Assembly: GCA_020740775.1 (NCBI GenBank)
Contig: JAHEWK010000001.1
Span: forward strand, 1,922,001-1,986,000
Origin: Ilyonectria destructans
Taxonomy: Eukaryota; Ascomycota; Sordariomycetes; Hypocreales; Nectriaceae
DNA length: 64,000 bases
Direction of reading: 5' to 3'
The position numbers and the translations under genes are program-made. Positions 11,856 through 25,432 of the stretch are shown one piece after another (position 1 is the stretch's first letter; each line of letters starts with the position of its first letter). A model generated the notes under the pieces. The model did no database searches. It was not told the DNA's origin and saw only the letters and a list, made by a program, of their open reading frames with translations.

Positions 11856-12070
11856 GTAAGGATATAAAAAGTCCCCATGGCGCTTGTTTGATGAATTTAT
11901 ATGTAAGATGGTCGCAGGTCGGTCTGGATAATGCGGTTTGGATGTGGGTATGGGACGAACGGCGCGATTTTGGTAGTTTCTAATTTATGTATGGAATGGA
12001 TGGTGACTTAGTTGCCCCTTGAGTCATGTTCTGTCGACCTGTGAAGTAATACCGTGAAATAATGGTCCGG

Positions 12071-15000
12071 CTACTCGTCCTGGGCGAACGACCGCCATGT
12101 CACTGCAGAGTCTGCTTGTCGGTCGCCCTTCCAACCCTTCTCGTCCCACGACTGCAACTTGCACAAGTGCCTCATTGTAGGCCGTCCGTGCGGGCAGTTC
12201 CAGGGCTTATCTAACTCCCCCATGTGCCTCACCAACGTCTCCATCTGACCTTTTGTCAAAGGCTTCCCAATCATGATGCTGCTCCGACATGCCCTCATAG
12301 CAAACATCTTCCTCACTTTGGATGGGCGTGGAATGTGTTTAGATTCGGAAGACTCGTCCCCAAGCAGTGATATAAGTTCTTCCAGATCCGTGAGAGTAAA
12401 CGTTGTTTCGCGGCTGAGAGGTAAGGCTACAAGCTGGCATCTCAAGCCAACTGGCTCATCGCCACTCGTATCCACGTCGATTTTGAATCCGTTGGCCTCA
12501 ATAGCCGCCATGTTTTCCATCACGACCTCCTCTTCAAGAGCCGTCAGCTCAAGATGTTTCGGGTGGACAAGCCTTTGGGACTGCACAACTGTTGTTGCTT
12601 GTAGTCTCTCGAAGTTGTACTTCTCATCAGTGGCGTGTTGATCGATGATGAACAACTCATCGTCCTCGACTGGTTCTAATTCTTCCCCCACCGGGGTTTT
12701 CGCCGGTCGAACCGCAATGATAAACCCTAGATTGAATTGTCCCGCAATCCGCATTCTAAAAAAATCACCCTTAGAGATGGCCAGCGAGAGCTTCTCTTCA
12801 GCATCTTCAGCGTTGAGATCTGTCACTCCATCTTCGTCTGAGGTGTGTGAGCCATTGACTGGGACACATTTGGTCCAGTTTGCCAATCGTGATCGCAACG
12901 TGCCTTCATCGGTCCGGAGGTGCTGTACTGTTTGAAAGGTGGCGTCCTTTTTTCGCACCCCGGATTTGAAAGGTAGGTCTCTCTGCTCTGCCGTGCTTGG
13001 TCCAGCGGAGGCCTTGGGGACCTGAGAACTTTCATCCACCTCCTGAGCGTCGACCTCGGCTCTATCCTGTCGTGAATCGGACTTGGGGCTCGACGGGCTG
13101 TCACCGATTCTGTCATCGATCGTGCCATTGTCAATACTCTTAGGTTGTGCATTCTTCGAATGATTTGGCGAGCAGGACAGATTAATAGAGTCTTTGTCAG
13201 ATTCTTCGCCAAGTTCTTCCTCGTCATACTCCTCGTCATCCTCCTCATTGTCTCCCTCTTCAACATCTGAAAGCATCTCGTGAGCAACACTCTCATCCTG
13301 CCCTTTCCTACTGGCAGAAAATAACTGTGTCAGGCGATTCCCAAATGACGGCTTTGGGTGATCCCTAGGGCTTCTCTCTTCGACAGTACCCCGTCCTGGA
13401 GGAATAGCTTCGCCCGTCGGCTCCGGTGATGAATCCATTCTGCTGGTTTCCATGTTATCACCTACGCCCATAGTAGTGACGACAGGCGTATCCCGTATGC
13501 GGAATGATGGTGGCGCTTGAACTTCAGCATCGCAATTCAACACCGTCTCATCAACTGGTTGAGTAGCGCCATCCTGAGCTTCATCATGACCAAGAGCCTC
13601 CTCAGATGAGGGGGATGAGAGAACGGATGCCTTCTTGGCTACCCTGGGGATCGTTGTGCTGAATTCTGCCAGTCTTTTGTTGAAGTCCCTGACTGGCCTG
13701 GGCTTTTCGATTTCGTCACTGTCTGAGGACTCTGTCAACCTTGATGGGCCATCGACATCCATTGCTGTATTCGCGGGAATGATTGCTACTCCCATAGCTC
13801 GGCTCTTAGTGGGTACCTCAGGGACAGCTGAAGGGGACTTGAGTTTGTTTGTGGGCCGACTTCCTGTTTTGCTCTCGACCCATCGACTAATCAAGTTTTG
13901 GCCGTGTTCATCCTTTGCCAGGGACCTTGATCTCCCCATGGTTATCGCTCTTCCTTGAGGAATCATGCCAACAGGGGATTTGAGTTCACTGGCTTCGCTT
14001 TCCGACTGCGAATCCAGGTCAGAGTCGTCGCTGGAGGCTGTCGAGCGAGTAATTGGTTTGGGGGTTATGGGGATCGTCATGGTTGGTGTTGCTTCTTGCC
14101 GTCGGGGTTTTAGAAGCTGGGCGGTAGGGACCGAATAGTCATGTGAATCAAACAAGGCCATTAAAGAGTCCCGGAGCGTGTCAAGAAGGTTGTTTTGATC
14201 GTGCAGTAGGATGCTTCGCTTGTCGGGGCTGACATTGACATCATACATGTCTGTATCCAGCTGAATATTTGCCAATATGAAGGGGCTCTGAGAGGAGTTG
14301 TGGGATCTATATACTTCGTTGAACACCTTGGCAAACTGTGGCAGGCCACATGGTCTTCCATTGACGAAGAACATTTGACGATCTGGCGTCTGTCGACCGT
14401 CACCGTGAGCGGGCCGTGAGACATGGCCAACGACGCGGACATCCCCGAAAGTGCGAGTGGCACTGATGCCCGCCTGCAGGCTCTGGCCAACGGTGGATGG
14501 CTTCATCTCCAGCTTCAAATCCAGGGGCACTAAGACTGTCATCGTTTTTGCCCCAAAAATGTTGATGATATTTTCTCGAGTGGTAGGGTTCCCTCTAGTG
14601 GAGAAGAGGTGAATACGCTTTCCCTTGGTTGGCTGTTGAGATACGCTGAACTTGAGGTTCGTCTGAATACATGCATATTGGTTGAGGAGCGCGATGACCT
14701 TGTGCCACTCTCTCTTGATATTTCGTTCGAGTTCTCGACGTCGAACAGGCAGGTTGTGAAACAAATTTTCGACAGAGACGGTGGTTCCCCTTTGAGCGGC
14801 CACGACCGTTGTGCCCTTGAGCTTGCCAGAAGTTTCAAAGGTGAGCTTTGAGCCCTTGGGGACTTCGGAAGCCTGGCAAGTAGTCACGGAAAGCACAGAC
14901 AAAGCACAGAGAGAGGCTAGTGCTTCACCACGGAAGCCAAATGTTTGGAGAGAAGCGATATCCGAGTAAGACGAGAGCTTTGACGTGTGATGCTTTAAAG

Positions 15001-15348
15001 CAACGGATGGGTAATTGTCAGATGATATTCCAGTCCCGTTGTCCTGGATTTCGATCAGATCAAGGCCCTGGTTTTTGAAACGGACATCTGATTCAAGAAA
15101 TATCAGTACAAATCTTGGATGGGATCAAAGACAAGTGGGGAAAGCGAATTGAGCGAGCATACCTATGCTAGTTGCTTCCGCATCGATGCTGTTCTCAATG
15201 AGTTCCTTGACTACGGAACAGAGATCGACAATGACCTGGCCAGACTGAATTTGATGGATCTAAACCCAGAAGTTAGCTGCGTATTGTCTCATGGTGTTAG
15301 AGCGGCAATGTTTACCGTGCGCCCATCAATCTGCTTGATGGTAGCCAT
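12071..15348 (-). CDS. PMS1: DNA mismatch repair protein Pms1 (MutL homolog)
   Basis: MutL-family subunit that pairs with Mlh1 and nicks DNA during mismatch repair in the nucleus. Exons are 15348-15316 (only 11 codons, MATIKQIDGRT), 15259-15163 and 15087-12071, giving 1,048 residues. The GHL ATPase core is complete: SGQVIVDLCSVVKELIENSIDA, IQDNGTGI, LKHHTSKL and TFGFRGEALASL. The metal-binding endonuclease motif DQHATDEKYNFE (D-Q-H-A-x2-E-x4-E) lies near residue 858, and CPHGRPTMRHL near the C-terminus is also conserved, so this is a nicking MutL-alpha type and not Mlh1. The middle (about 330-790) is a long acidic, Ser-rich linker. The main exon alone opens at a non-ATG codon, so the start is fixed by the two small upstream exons. 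Confidence 0.96.
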
Positions 15349-17349
15349 GGTGCAACTTGTGCATGGCTCACGAAAACGACGACGGTTTAGTTGGCTATGA
15401 TCAGAGCTGGGTCATGGAAGATCGGGCTAGATGAGTAGGGCAATAAACCTCTTTTAGTACATGGGGTCAAATGAGAAAAAGCTATGAGCCAAGATGTGAG
15501 GCTGGCTGTCGAGGCTGATTGTCTTCACACGCCAGAGGTCTGCTGGATCCGCGCTTGACTGGAACGCGTTGAGAGTCAGAACGCGTAAAGTGGAGACGGG
15601 CGGGTGGTGCAGGGATTCATGTGATGCATATATACGGTATATGTGTTATACAGAAAAGACTTGGCTCGCCTCCTGACTCAGAGTGCTCGGCGGAGGCACG
15701 AAGGTGTGGAGGCCAGGGAATAAGTGAACTCCTCCCTAGGTAGATAATGGTGGCTGCGGATACATACCTAGGTATGTAGAGAACTACTATGTACCCTGAG
15801 AGGATTTAATCTACGTAGCAAGATAGGTATTTGAAGTTGGAAGTTGGGAAGAATGCCATGACTGAGGTCCACCTACGGCAATAACACGGGCCATTTACGC
15901 CGCATCTCTAGATTCAGGTAACTTTGCACCATCGCCTACAATCATTTTTGAGCCAATCGACGCAATCCGTGCATAAGCGACAACGACAGAATAGAGCGAA
16001 AACTGTGACAATGAAGCTTAATACTTTAATTGATTGAAGACTGGCGATCTCATGCCGAGTTCAGGTGTAGCCGGTTCTGTTTCTGCCACGCTGTGTCCGT
16101 GCATAAGTAGTTAATTCGGGCACTGAGAAGCCAGAGACAGTCAACCGACCTTGGCGGTGATTAGCCCCCAGCCGCCTGATATTGGTTGATGATTTGGTTG
16201 ATCGTTTTTCGGACTCCGTTCGTACGGGCGGCGTTCATCTTGACTGGTCGGAGCGAGCAGGGAGAGGGTCGAGAACAAGTCCGGTTATCTACTTGATATG
16301 GACAGAGACATCTGGGCAGGCGGCTGCTAACCGCTTGTGACGAGGTCGGATTGACGGAAGCGACAAGGACCGACGCATCGCCAAGTTTCGATCGATGGGG
16401 CAGATATCAAGCTTCGCTTGGGACTTGGCTCTGCCAGCAGCGATGAAGAACCTGGGAACTGACAGCTCGGTGGCAGGGGCGGGAAGGAAGGGCGCAGAAG
16501 GTGGGCGGGCGGGATACGAGGCCCGAGTTGATGTCGGGTCTAATTCCAGGAGCTGCGGTTGGTTGGCTACCGGCTAATAGGTACCAATCTACTTTGCACT
16601 CCGTGGCAGAGGCAACTCGATGGGGTTGGAAATAAGTACCTAACTTAAGTAAGTAGGCCGTTTCGTGTTCTTGGCTGCTTCTGGTCGTTTTCTGGTAGTT
16701 TGTTCAAAACAGTGGCTCAGCCTCCCGGATCCTTGACCGGACATAGCCCCAGGGGGTTTAAGCCGATAGGCAGACATGGTCCGTTTCATTTGGCAGTGAA
16801 TTTCTCTTGTGCTCTATCCCTGAGGTTGACGGACGTGCCCTTGGACCCTCGTGCCCTCGCGAGAGGAGATATCCCCAGGATGGCGGATACTGTCCGGGTA
16901 CTCTGGGTACGAACTCCACCTTTTTGAAACCAGGGTTACGTACGTAGTAGGACGAGGCACGCCATCGATTTTCGATTCCAGAATCCAGACCGTCGGCGAC
17001 AATTACAGCAATTAGCCTCGATACGATACGAATCTTTGTTCTCGTATTCTCGGGTTTCGTTCCGGGCACGTGGCCGAAAAGCCGGGTGTACGAAGCACGA
17101 AGTACGAGGCGAGCTTGCTGGTTGGTCTTCAGCGGCGGCGGTGCAGAACGAACGATACGCCCGTAGGTCGAGCCGTCGTCAGTGAGATGAGATGTCGGAT
17201 TTACCCACCTACAATGCTCCTTATTAAGGACCTTAACTGACCAGGCCTGAAGCTATTGCCGCCGACAGGACGCTGTGCACTGTAGTAGCGGGCACCGGAA
17301 AACAACTTTTGTGGGTACATTTAATAAACGGCGTAATGCTAGCAGGCGG

Positions 17350-17382
17350 GAGAAGAAGAAGAAGAAGATGATGAAGAAGAAG
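17350..17382. repeat. GAA/GAT purine-rich run
   Basis: Short imperfect GAA trinucleotide tract in intergenic DNA. Confidence 0.85.
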
Positions 17383-18032
17383 GCTGTTGGATGATGTAGG
17401 CGGTGGACTGGTGGATGGATTGGTGGACAGGTCCCCTAATTACTCGAGTTTATGGGCAGAGGCATTTCGGGGGGGGCGTTGACCCAGAAAAAGGGGAGAC
17501 TCGCCGCTAACTGGCTGGCTCGGATGACTGAGAAGCCATCAACAGCCAATTTCCCACCCGCCCCGACGCACCAAGCACCCAGGTACCCACACAGCATGTG
17601 TCGCCTTTTGCTAGTGCGTCGTCGTCGTCGTCGTTGTCGTCGTCCACGTCCTCGGTCTTGCCCTCGCTGCTAATAACGTGCGTTGCCGATGCCATCGCTG
17701 TCGTTGTCGCTGTCGTTGTGGCCCTCTCCTCCCAGCTTCGCTTCGACCAGCATCCTCTTAGGCCATCAAGCTCCCTGGAGGCCAACGCACACACCGGGTC
17801 CCTGCGCGATAGGCCCTCACACTCGTTTGATTTGTCCTCGCCGCCCCATCTCCCTCGCTCGACCTGGTTGCTGCTGGTTGCTGCTGGTGGCCTGGATTGC
17901 GCCTTTGCCAGCCCCCCCTGCTTCTACTTACTGGCTCCTGCTCCGGCTTGCTGCTGCAGTTGCCGCCGTTGCTGTTGCCCCGAGCTTAGCTAACCTGGAC
18001 GACCATCCAACCGTCCAACCTGGCCAACCTTC

Positions 18033-18072
18033 TTCGTCGTTGTCGTCGTCGTCGTCGTCGTCGTCGTCGTCT
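18033..18072. repeat. GTC/CGT trinucleotide microsatellite
   Basis: About thirteen imperfect CGT units in the presumed BST1 5' leader; a second shorter run lies at about 17617-17645. Confidence 0.9.
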
Positions 18073-18221
18073 TCGCTCTCGCCCTCACTCTCGATCTCAA
18101 TTATCCTCTCGCTTCGTCGACTTCGTCCCTCACCTGCCATAACCACGCAACCCGACTGCTGTTCTGATATTCTCCATCCCTTCGCTCTAAGGCTCCTGGA
18201 GAGTCTCGACGCGCCTTCTCC

Positions 18222-21200
18222 ATGAAGAGGCGTTCTTCAGGGTCGGCCGATGACGGTGACGAATCCTCTCTCGACTCCGATATCCCCGACCCCGACCCGA
18301 GTCCTAACACGCGCCCGTCCGGCTTGAGTTCACGCCCATCCTCTGCTAGGAGCAGGCGCCCAAGCAGTCTCAATTGGAAGCAATCAAATGGTCGCAATGG
18401 CCGCAACGGCCATGTTCGCGACGATCCCTTACCGACGACCGCAATGACGCAAACCTCACTCGCCGCTCCGTCCACTCCTAATATGGCACTCGCTAGGACG
18501 CCGCCCCAGTCACCTTCTCCGGCACGCCGTTTTCGTCGCTCCTCGCCCATCTCCATTCTCGTCCTCCTTACCTCCGCCCTGGGTATGGCGCTTCTCTTTG
18601 GCATCCTTCGGTCTCTCGTGACCCGCCAACTCGATCCAAAAGGTTGTCGCATGTCCTACATGCGACCCTCATATGTGCACTTTTCCGAGTTTGATACCGA
18701 ACACACTCGCTTTGCTACCAAATATTCCTTGTATCTATATCGCGAACAAGGAGTTGACGAGGAGGACAAGGTATGATTAATATCTTCTGCCCAGAGTTGA
18801 ATATAGCCACCCTGTTACACCAACTAACCAAACCGCCTCTCATAGCTTCGTGGAATCCCCGTTCTCTTTATTCCTGGCAACGCAGGGAGCTATAAGCAGG
18901 TCCGTCCGATTGCATCCGAGGCAGCAAACTTCTTCCATCACAATCTTCAGCACGACAATGCGGCACTGGACGCCGGAATTCGGGGCCTCGACTTCTTTAC
19001 AGTCGATTTCAACGAAGACATTACCGCCTTCCACGGCCAGACCTTGCTTGACCAAGCCGAATACCTCAACGAAGCTGTTCGCTATATCCTCTCTCTCTAC
19101 TCGGATCCCCAACGCAAGTCTCGAGACGGTCACCTCCCCGATCCGACCTCAGTAATCATACTTGGCCACTCCATGGGCGGTGTGGTTGCGAGAGCGATGC
19201 TCGTCCAGGCCAATTACCAATCGAACTCTATCAATACTATAATCACGATGTCTGCGCCCCATGCCCGTCCTCCTGTTACCTTCGACGGACAGATTGTGCA
19301 GCTTTATGACGAAATCAACGACTACTGGAGGCGTGCCTACTCACAGAAGTGGGCAAACAACAACCCATTGTGGCATGTCACTCTTGTATCGATAGCCGGT
19401 GGGGGTCTGGACACGGTTGTGCCCTCAGATTATACAAGCCTCGAGTCTCTTGTGCCGCCGACACACGGCTTCACAGCTTTCACGACCGGAATTCCGACCG
19501 TCTGGACAAGCATGGATCATCAAGCAATCCTCTGGTGTGACCAGTTCAGAAAGGTCGTCGCACGAACACTGTATGACATCGTTGACGTTCATCGAGCATC
19601 ACAAACGAAACCGCGGGCTGATAGAATGAGGGTATTCAAGAAAAGGTTTTTGACGGGGATGGAATCGACAACAGAGAGGGATCTTGGTCTGAAGGAAGCA
19701 ACAACACTTGTCACACTGGATGACACTTCCAATTCTATCCTTCCATCTGGAGAGCGACTGATTCTGAAGAATCTCGGACACCAGTCAACACCCAAGGCGC
19801 ATCTGCTTCCAATCCCCCCACAAGGCTCGCCAGAGTCCAAGCGCTTCACTCTTCTCACTGACGCTCGGCTCGACGAAGCTGGAGAGAGCGGCAAGTTGGA
19901 GGTTCTCTTCTGCAACGTCTTCCCTTCTCATTCGGGACAGGCCAACTCACTGTACCCCTTTCAAATAGATCTTTCTGTTGACAAGAGCCACTCAACGACG
20001 AGGTTCGCCTGCAAGAACGCTGCTTCAGACTTGATCCTACTTCCGGCTTCAACCTCATGGACACAGCACCCATTCTACCTCGACAGGGAGCGCGAAATTT
20101 CACCATTTTCGTATCTTCAGTATGACCTGGACCAGGTTTCGGATCACCAATTTGTCGCAATCGTCGAAAAAGCTGCTTCCAGCACACGCAACTTTGTCAT
20201 TGCAGAATTCAGCGATCAGTCGGCCTTCTTTAAGAAAGAAGATATTGGCCTTGCAAGACTCCTCTTGGCCGGAGCGTCATTGGAACTTCCTGCCGATCGA
20301 CCGATGACTGTGGAAGTTAGCATCCCATCTCTGCAGTCAGCTCTGCTCGCCTATAACCTGGAGATTACGAGCTCTCACTGCAAGCTGGACCACGCCCTCT
20401 TCCGCCCATTAGTGCGACAGTACTTGGACCGGCCATACGAGTCGAAATACTTTGTCAATGCACGGAGCGTAGCCATCAGTCTTCACGGTGTCGCTCCCTA
20501 CGTACCACCGCCATTGCAATCTCGATCTGAAAATGGCCTTACCTTGGAAATCTGGACCGATCCATCCTGCCATGCAACTCTCCGACTGAAGATTAAAGCG
20601 GATCCGTGGGGAAGTTTGGGGAAACTGTACATGCGGTATCGCACAGTCTTCGCCGCTTTCCCCCTGCTCACTGTCACATTGGTATTGCGGAAGCAATTTC
20701 GTGTGTATGACAACTCCGGCGTCTTCATTTCCTTCTCCGAAAGCCTGGACATGTGTCTTCGACAATCGATCCCACTCTTGCTTCTCTCGTTGACGCTTCT
20801 GTCCACGTCGCTGAGCGGTGCCTCAATTGCTGGATTGGGCCGGCTCTTGAACCAAAGCACCGTAACGACGTCAGGTGTCAACTTTCACCAACACGAGAGC
20901 TTGATTGGAACCGAAGACCCGTTCTTCTGGTTCCTGGTCCCATTGATCGGCGTCGTCTGCATTGGAGTTTGCACCGTCCTCCATTATTTCATGCTGGTTT
21001 TGACACAGAGTTTTGGTCTGTTGTACAGCCTACTCATTTCACGTGTTCTCTTGGGCGCTACCGATGAGCAAGGTCGTACTAGATCGCCCGCGTTTGTGCC
21101 ATCTACACCAAGGCGACGCATGATCACGACAGCTGTTCTTTTGTTTTTGGTGTCAACCTTCATTCCATACCAGTTCGCCTATCTCGTGGCGTGTATTGTA

Positions 21201-21689
21201 CAGCTCTTCACCGTTGTTCGAGCCCTGCGGATCAATGCCACCATATCGTCAACCGCCAACTCTAACTATTATCACTACGCCCATTCCATTCTCCTCCTAA
21301 TGCTCTGGATTCTTCCTATTAATCTACCAATCTTGGCTGTTTGGATTCGAAACCTGGCGGTTCATTGGCTCACTCCCTTCTCATCACACCACAACGTTCT
21401 TTCCATCATGCCGTTCATTCTCCTTGTGGAGAACCTGACGACAGGCAAGATGGTCCCGCAGCTTACTAGTTGGCTACGACACGTTACTAGCGTCCTGCTC
21501 TTTGTGACAGCCTTGTACGCGGCAGTGTATGGAGTGTCTCACGCATACATGCTTCACTATTTGGTAAACATTATTGCCGTGTGGTTGGTGATAGTGCATT
21601 CGACGAGCGACTCTTGGTCCTTCAGCGGGTTTGGCGCCATGTTTGAAGGCAACGCCAATGATTCCGAGAAGAGCGGAAAATCCCCTTGA
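18222..21689 (+). CDS. BST1: GPI inositol-deacylase Bst1/PGAP1
   Basis: ER membrane lipase that removes the acyl chain from the inositol of GPI anchors after attachment to protein, allowing ER exit and quality control. Exons are 18222-18770 and 18846-21689 (1,130 residues). A basic Ser-rich cytosolic N-terminus (about 1-105) is followed by one membrane helix (ISILVLLTSALGMALLFGIL, about 107-128). The lumenal alpha/beta-hydrolase follows, with LRGIPVLFIPGNAGSYKQ, the nucleophile motif GHSMGG near residue 289-294, and an AGGGLDTVVPSD ... GIPTVWTSMDHQAILWC segment that holds the likely acid and His. The C-terminal third has about seven to eight membrane helices. Length and order match fungal Bst1. 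It lies convergent with the MFS gene. Confidence 0.95.
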
Positions 21690-22612
21690 CGACACCGGGC
21701 ACACGACTAAAGATCTCTTTCTTTTTCAATTTCACCTACTTTGCATTCGTGCCGACGTTAGCACCGGCATACGTCCGATGCACCACCAGCGGACAGCATG
21801 CGAGCTTCCTCGTTTTGACCGAAGGATACCCTCATTTTCCTTACCATATATACCTTGTCTATTTCGTCATTCGAACGGCCTCACTTGGGATGGCCTCTTG
21901 TGTTCCAACCACTGCCGAATTCTGGTTTTCTCATTGTTGAGCGCGGATCCTGTCCGTTAATCCTCTTTTCTTTTCTTGCATTGTCGGGGAGTCAGCGTCT
22001 TGCAGCCTCCAAAGAGGCAAAGTTGGGTGGTGTGCTTCCGTTAGTGTTACTTTGCACTTGCAGCATTACTTCGGCGTTCTACTGGTAGACGGGGAAGAGG
22101 GAAGACCAAGGAGTCTTAAATCTTCCAGACAAAGGGAATTTCTTCATTTTAATGCGTCTTGAATAGTCGGCCGTTGTTGGCCGTGGCATCATGGATGGAT
22201 TTCATGTCAGGCTTGGTGGGCGAGAGTTTGATGAATCAAATATCTCCGCCTTTGAGGGACGGCTTCGATTGACTGGTGTCGAATCAGCCAGGGCATACAA
22301 CTAGATACCACGAACAAGAGAGGAGACTGCCAAGCAGTCGAGGGATTGTAATCTTGAACCGGCAACCCACGTAATTAGGGCCGTGAATAGACATCCATTG
22401 ACACATAAACTCAAAGAAACTTGACTCAGATACTCTGATAGTTGCAACCGTTCCCGTCCTCATCTAATGGCGCCCACGTTCTCCACCAGTCTCTACACTT
22501 TCCATAAATGACCATACCCAAGCCATATCCTATACACCATACGCCGGCAGTGCATGAAATTGATGCTAAATCACCCCACCCCCTCTAAATTTCCATACTC
22601 GCTATGTATCGA
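21690..22612. other. Intergenic between convergent BST1 and MFS genes
   Basis: Two 3' flanks meet here. No supported gene, repeat or RNA seen in the 0.9 kb. Confidence 0.6.
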
Positions 22613-24509
22613 TTAATCCTCCTCTTCGCCTTTGCTACTCTCGTGGAGGAGTTGATTGTGTTGGTGGCGAATAACCCACAAAGTGATGACCAGTCCACCA
22701 GCACAGGCGAACAGGGTGGCATCGTATGCTGAACGATAACATTCCAGGCCATCAAGACAAGATCGCTCACCGTTTGGCTGGACCACGCTGTGCTGGTCGT
22801 AAATCTTGCCGTATAAGATGTTGAAAATATTAGACGTGATGACAGGGGAAAGTGTCATGAATCCCCAGTTCTGGCTGAGCCCGTTGATGCCGAATGTCTC
22901 GGCAACAATCGACGGGTAGACACCGAAGAGGAAGCCGTAGCCTATACCGGACAAGCTGGAGACAATTACAAGCCAGTGCGGGTCGGCAATGTTTAGAGCA
23001 GAAAGTTGAGCGACCAAGAAGACGACACAGGCGACAACCAGACACCAGAGCCGGCTGGCATGCAGGCGTTTGACCAAAAAGTCGGAACCAACTCCTAAAG
23101 ACGATGTGAGAGTCTGGAAAAGCGAGGGTGAGTAGCGAGGGGGAACTCACCGCTAGATAGTCTACCAAGGAAACTACATATGGAGAGGGTCGACACATGC
23201 ATCTGCTGGCGTTGGATGAGGAAATCGTTGGTGACGGATTTATCGTAGTGCATCCACAACGCCTTGACGTCGTTACCGATGTTACTGGAACGCCAAGTCA
23301 GCAGGATTCATTAGGGGCGTATGGTAGAGAAAGAATTGCATACTTGATTGTCATGATTCCGACACCAGCCAAAATTCCCATGATGGCGAAGAGTTGCCAG
23401 AAACCTAGGGTTCGCAGCAAGGTAAAACCTCGAATGTCTACTCGGTGAGATCGATCAAAATCAATATGGTTCCCTACGAGTGGGTCATCATCGCCGGCCT
23501 GTGACGTCGGGCGGGACATCAAGGATGACGTCTCACCCGCCTCGGGGTCCTCGGGGTTCTCAGCAGTGACCACACGGCCACTATCAGGCTCGGATGGGAT
23601 TCGAGGAACGGCCGTTGGATCCAGGGGGTAGTCGGAGGCGGAGGCGGAAGCGGAGGTGGATGCGGAGGTGGATGCGAAAGCGGGCGAGGGTGAGGAGGTG
23701 GAGCTGGTGCTACTATCTAAGTTGGAATTAGATAACATACCAGGTTCAACCACCGCATTGGCAGCGCGGTAGGTCTTGGGCTCGTCAGAGGAGTCCTGGC
23801 GAGTGTGGTGTTGGTGGTCTGCCGCTGGGACGGTCTGATAGTTGGAGTGAGGGTGGACCTTGAGGAAGAAGAATCCACCAAAGGTGATGCCGCAAGTGCC
23901 CCAGGTCAACAGCATGAGGAAGGCACTGGGATCACCAGGGAAGAGGAGGGACCCGACGAGGGAGAAGAAGAAAGCACTCAGGCCGAAGGCGGCGAGAGGA
24001 AAGGCCGTGGCGGTACCACGGCGTTGGGGCCAGTTCAATGCAGACGTTTTGATGGAAGCAGCAAACGCCATGCAGCCGCCCATCCCAGTCAGATATGAAA
24101 AGAAGCATAACAGCGGCACGGAGCCGGAGGCTTTATCGTAGGCTTGGTGGAGGGGGAAGTAGCCGGCAGCCAGCAGGATGGCGCCTCCGAGGACGGCCAG
24201 TCGGGGACCGCGCCGGTCGACCATGATGCCAATGGGGACGCCCATGGTGTACTGGCCTAGGTTGCCAGCGAGGCCGATGAGGTTGCTTTCGGTCGACGAG
24301 AGGCGGAGTCGTTCGGCGAACTGCGGTGCCCACGCCGAGTACACATACTTGACAGGGTGTTAGCGGTGGATGGAACTGCCCGCCTCCAGGCGGTCGAACA
24401 AGCGAAGAGGTCCTACATTCGTGCCACAGGCCAATGCAATGAGTGTTGCGGCGACGCTGGCGACGATGCGCGCGTGGTGCAGCTGTCGCTGCTGTTGTTG
24501 CTGGTGCAT
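22613..24509 (-). CDS. MFS transporter, nodulin-like/Mch1-like
   Basis: Membrane transporter of the major facilitator superfamily; substrate unknown. Exons are 24509-24417 (MHQQQQQRQ ... LIALACGTN), 24347-23344, 23284-23151 and 23094-22613, giving 570 residues. The first half has about six helices with VYSAWAPQFAERL after helix 1 and the MFS loop motif GIMVDRRGPRLAVLGG. The second half (GFWQLFAIMGILAGVGIMTI-NNIGNDV, SFLGRLSSGVGSDFLVKRL, GFLFGVYPSIVAETFGINGLSQNWGF) has the other six. The central loop (about 230-330) is Ser/Ala-rich with a TSASTSASASAS run. The NNIGNDV, GRLSSGVGSD and FGINGLSQNWG patterns match the nodulin-like branch that includes yeast YMR155W and Mch1; the exact family member is uncertain. 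It is divergent from TMS1. Confidence 0.85.
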
Positions 24510-25432
24510 GATATTGGCGGGAGGGGGATCGCTAGAGGGGGACGACCACGTGGACCATCTGGAGGAGGAGAAAGCGAGAAGAAAAAGAAACGTGAATAAA
24601 ATGAAGAGCTAAAAAAAAAAGAAAAGGATGGACGCGTTACTCGATACTACTATGTAGAGTTGGAGATGGAGATGGAGATGGAGTTTGAGGATGGAGCTGG
24701 CGGTTCCCGACTGCGTAGGTACCTCTAGGTAGTCGGCATTACGGACTATACACGGAGTACAGGGGCAGGACGTACGTATGTCGTTATCAAAGCCGCGGTG
24801 GAGATAGCGCAAGCTGATTGGCGACGCCCTGAATACGTATCTGCACGCGCGTGCCCATCGCCGAGAGCGGAACGCAGCGGAACGCAGCCCACGGCAGCCC
24901 AGAAGGTCCCGAGGGTGGGCCTTGTGATTACTCCCGGCCCGCTGGTTCGCGCCTGCTCCTACCATCTGTTGCGCTCCCGCCGCGCTTCCGCCGCGCTCTC
25001 CGCTTCCCGTGTTGGACTGTTTCGTACTGTGCTATGCCCCAGACTGCAAGTACCTAGCGCTGTTCGCGAGGAACACCACAAGCCACCACAAGCCACATGG
25101 CTGTTACGTAAGCCAGCACAAGTACCCAGTGCTGGCAACCGCCCAGACTAGCCCCAGGACGACGTAATCTCACGTGAACCGGGCCACGGTCCATCTCGGC
25201 CGTCGACACCAGCCTCATCATCGCATCCGCCTCCTCCATCTCCCGACTTCACCTACGCAAGCGCAAACATCACCAGGCTGCATCTCGCCCAGGCTGCTCG
25301 CCTCTACACCTAATTAACACCACCACCTCCGCGAAACCAATCGGCCCACGGGCTTCCTGCTCCCTGCTCGTGCCCTCTCCTCCGACCTAGACCCGCCGGT
25401 CATCGCTGCCTCACTGCGCCATTACCAACACC
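24510..25432. promoter_or_regulatory. Divergent region between MFS and TMS1 genes
   Basis: No gene seen. It includes a GGAGAT hexamer repeat (24660-24684), an ACGGAGTAC/GTACGTACG string near 24750-24778 and a C/T-rich stretch before the TMS1 start. Confidence 0.5.
24660..24684. repeat. GGAGAT tandem repeat
   Basis: Four hexamer units in tandem in the divergent promoter region. Confidence 0.9.

Larger units (their letters stand above)
15349..18221. other. Intergenic, 2.9 kb: upstream of PMS1 and BST1
   Basis: No supported gene. It contains several GTACCTAGGTA/TACCTA-like strings (15735-15790, 16575-16660), a GAA run (about 17350-17380), two GTC/CGT trinucleotide runs (about 17617-17645 and 18033-18072) and a strongly C/T-rich stretch from about 17590 to the BST1 start that probably forms its promoter and 5' leader. 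Confidence 0.6.

Noticed and set aside
17683..18225. 181-codon ORF as a separate protein-coding gene upstream of BST1
   Set aside because: Dominated by Ser/Leu runs from the CGT repeat and C/T-rich DNA; kept only as a possible upstream frame.
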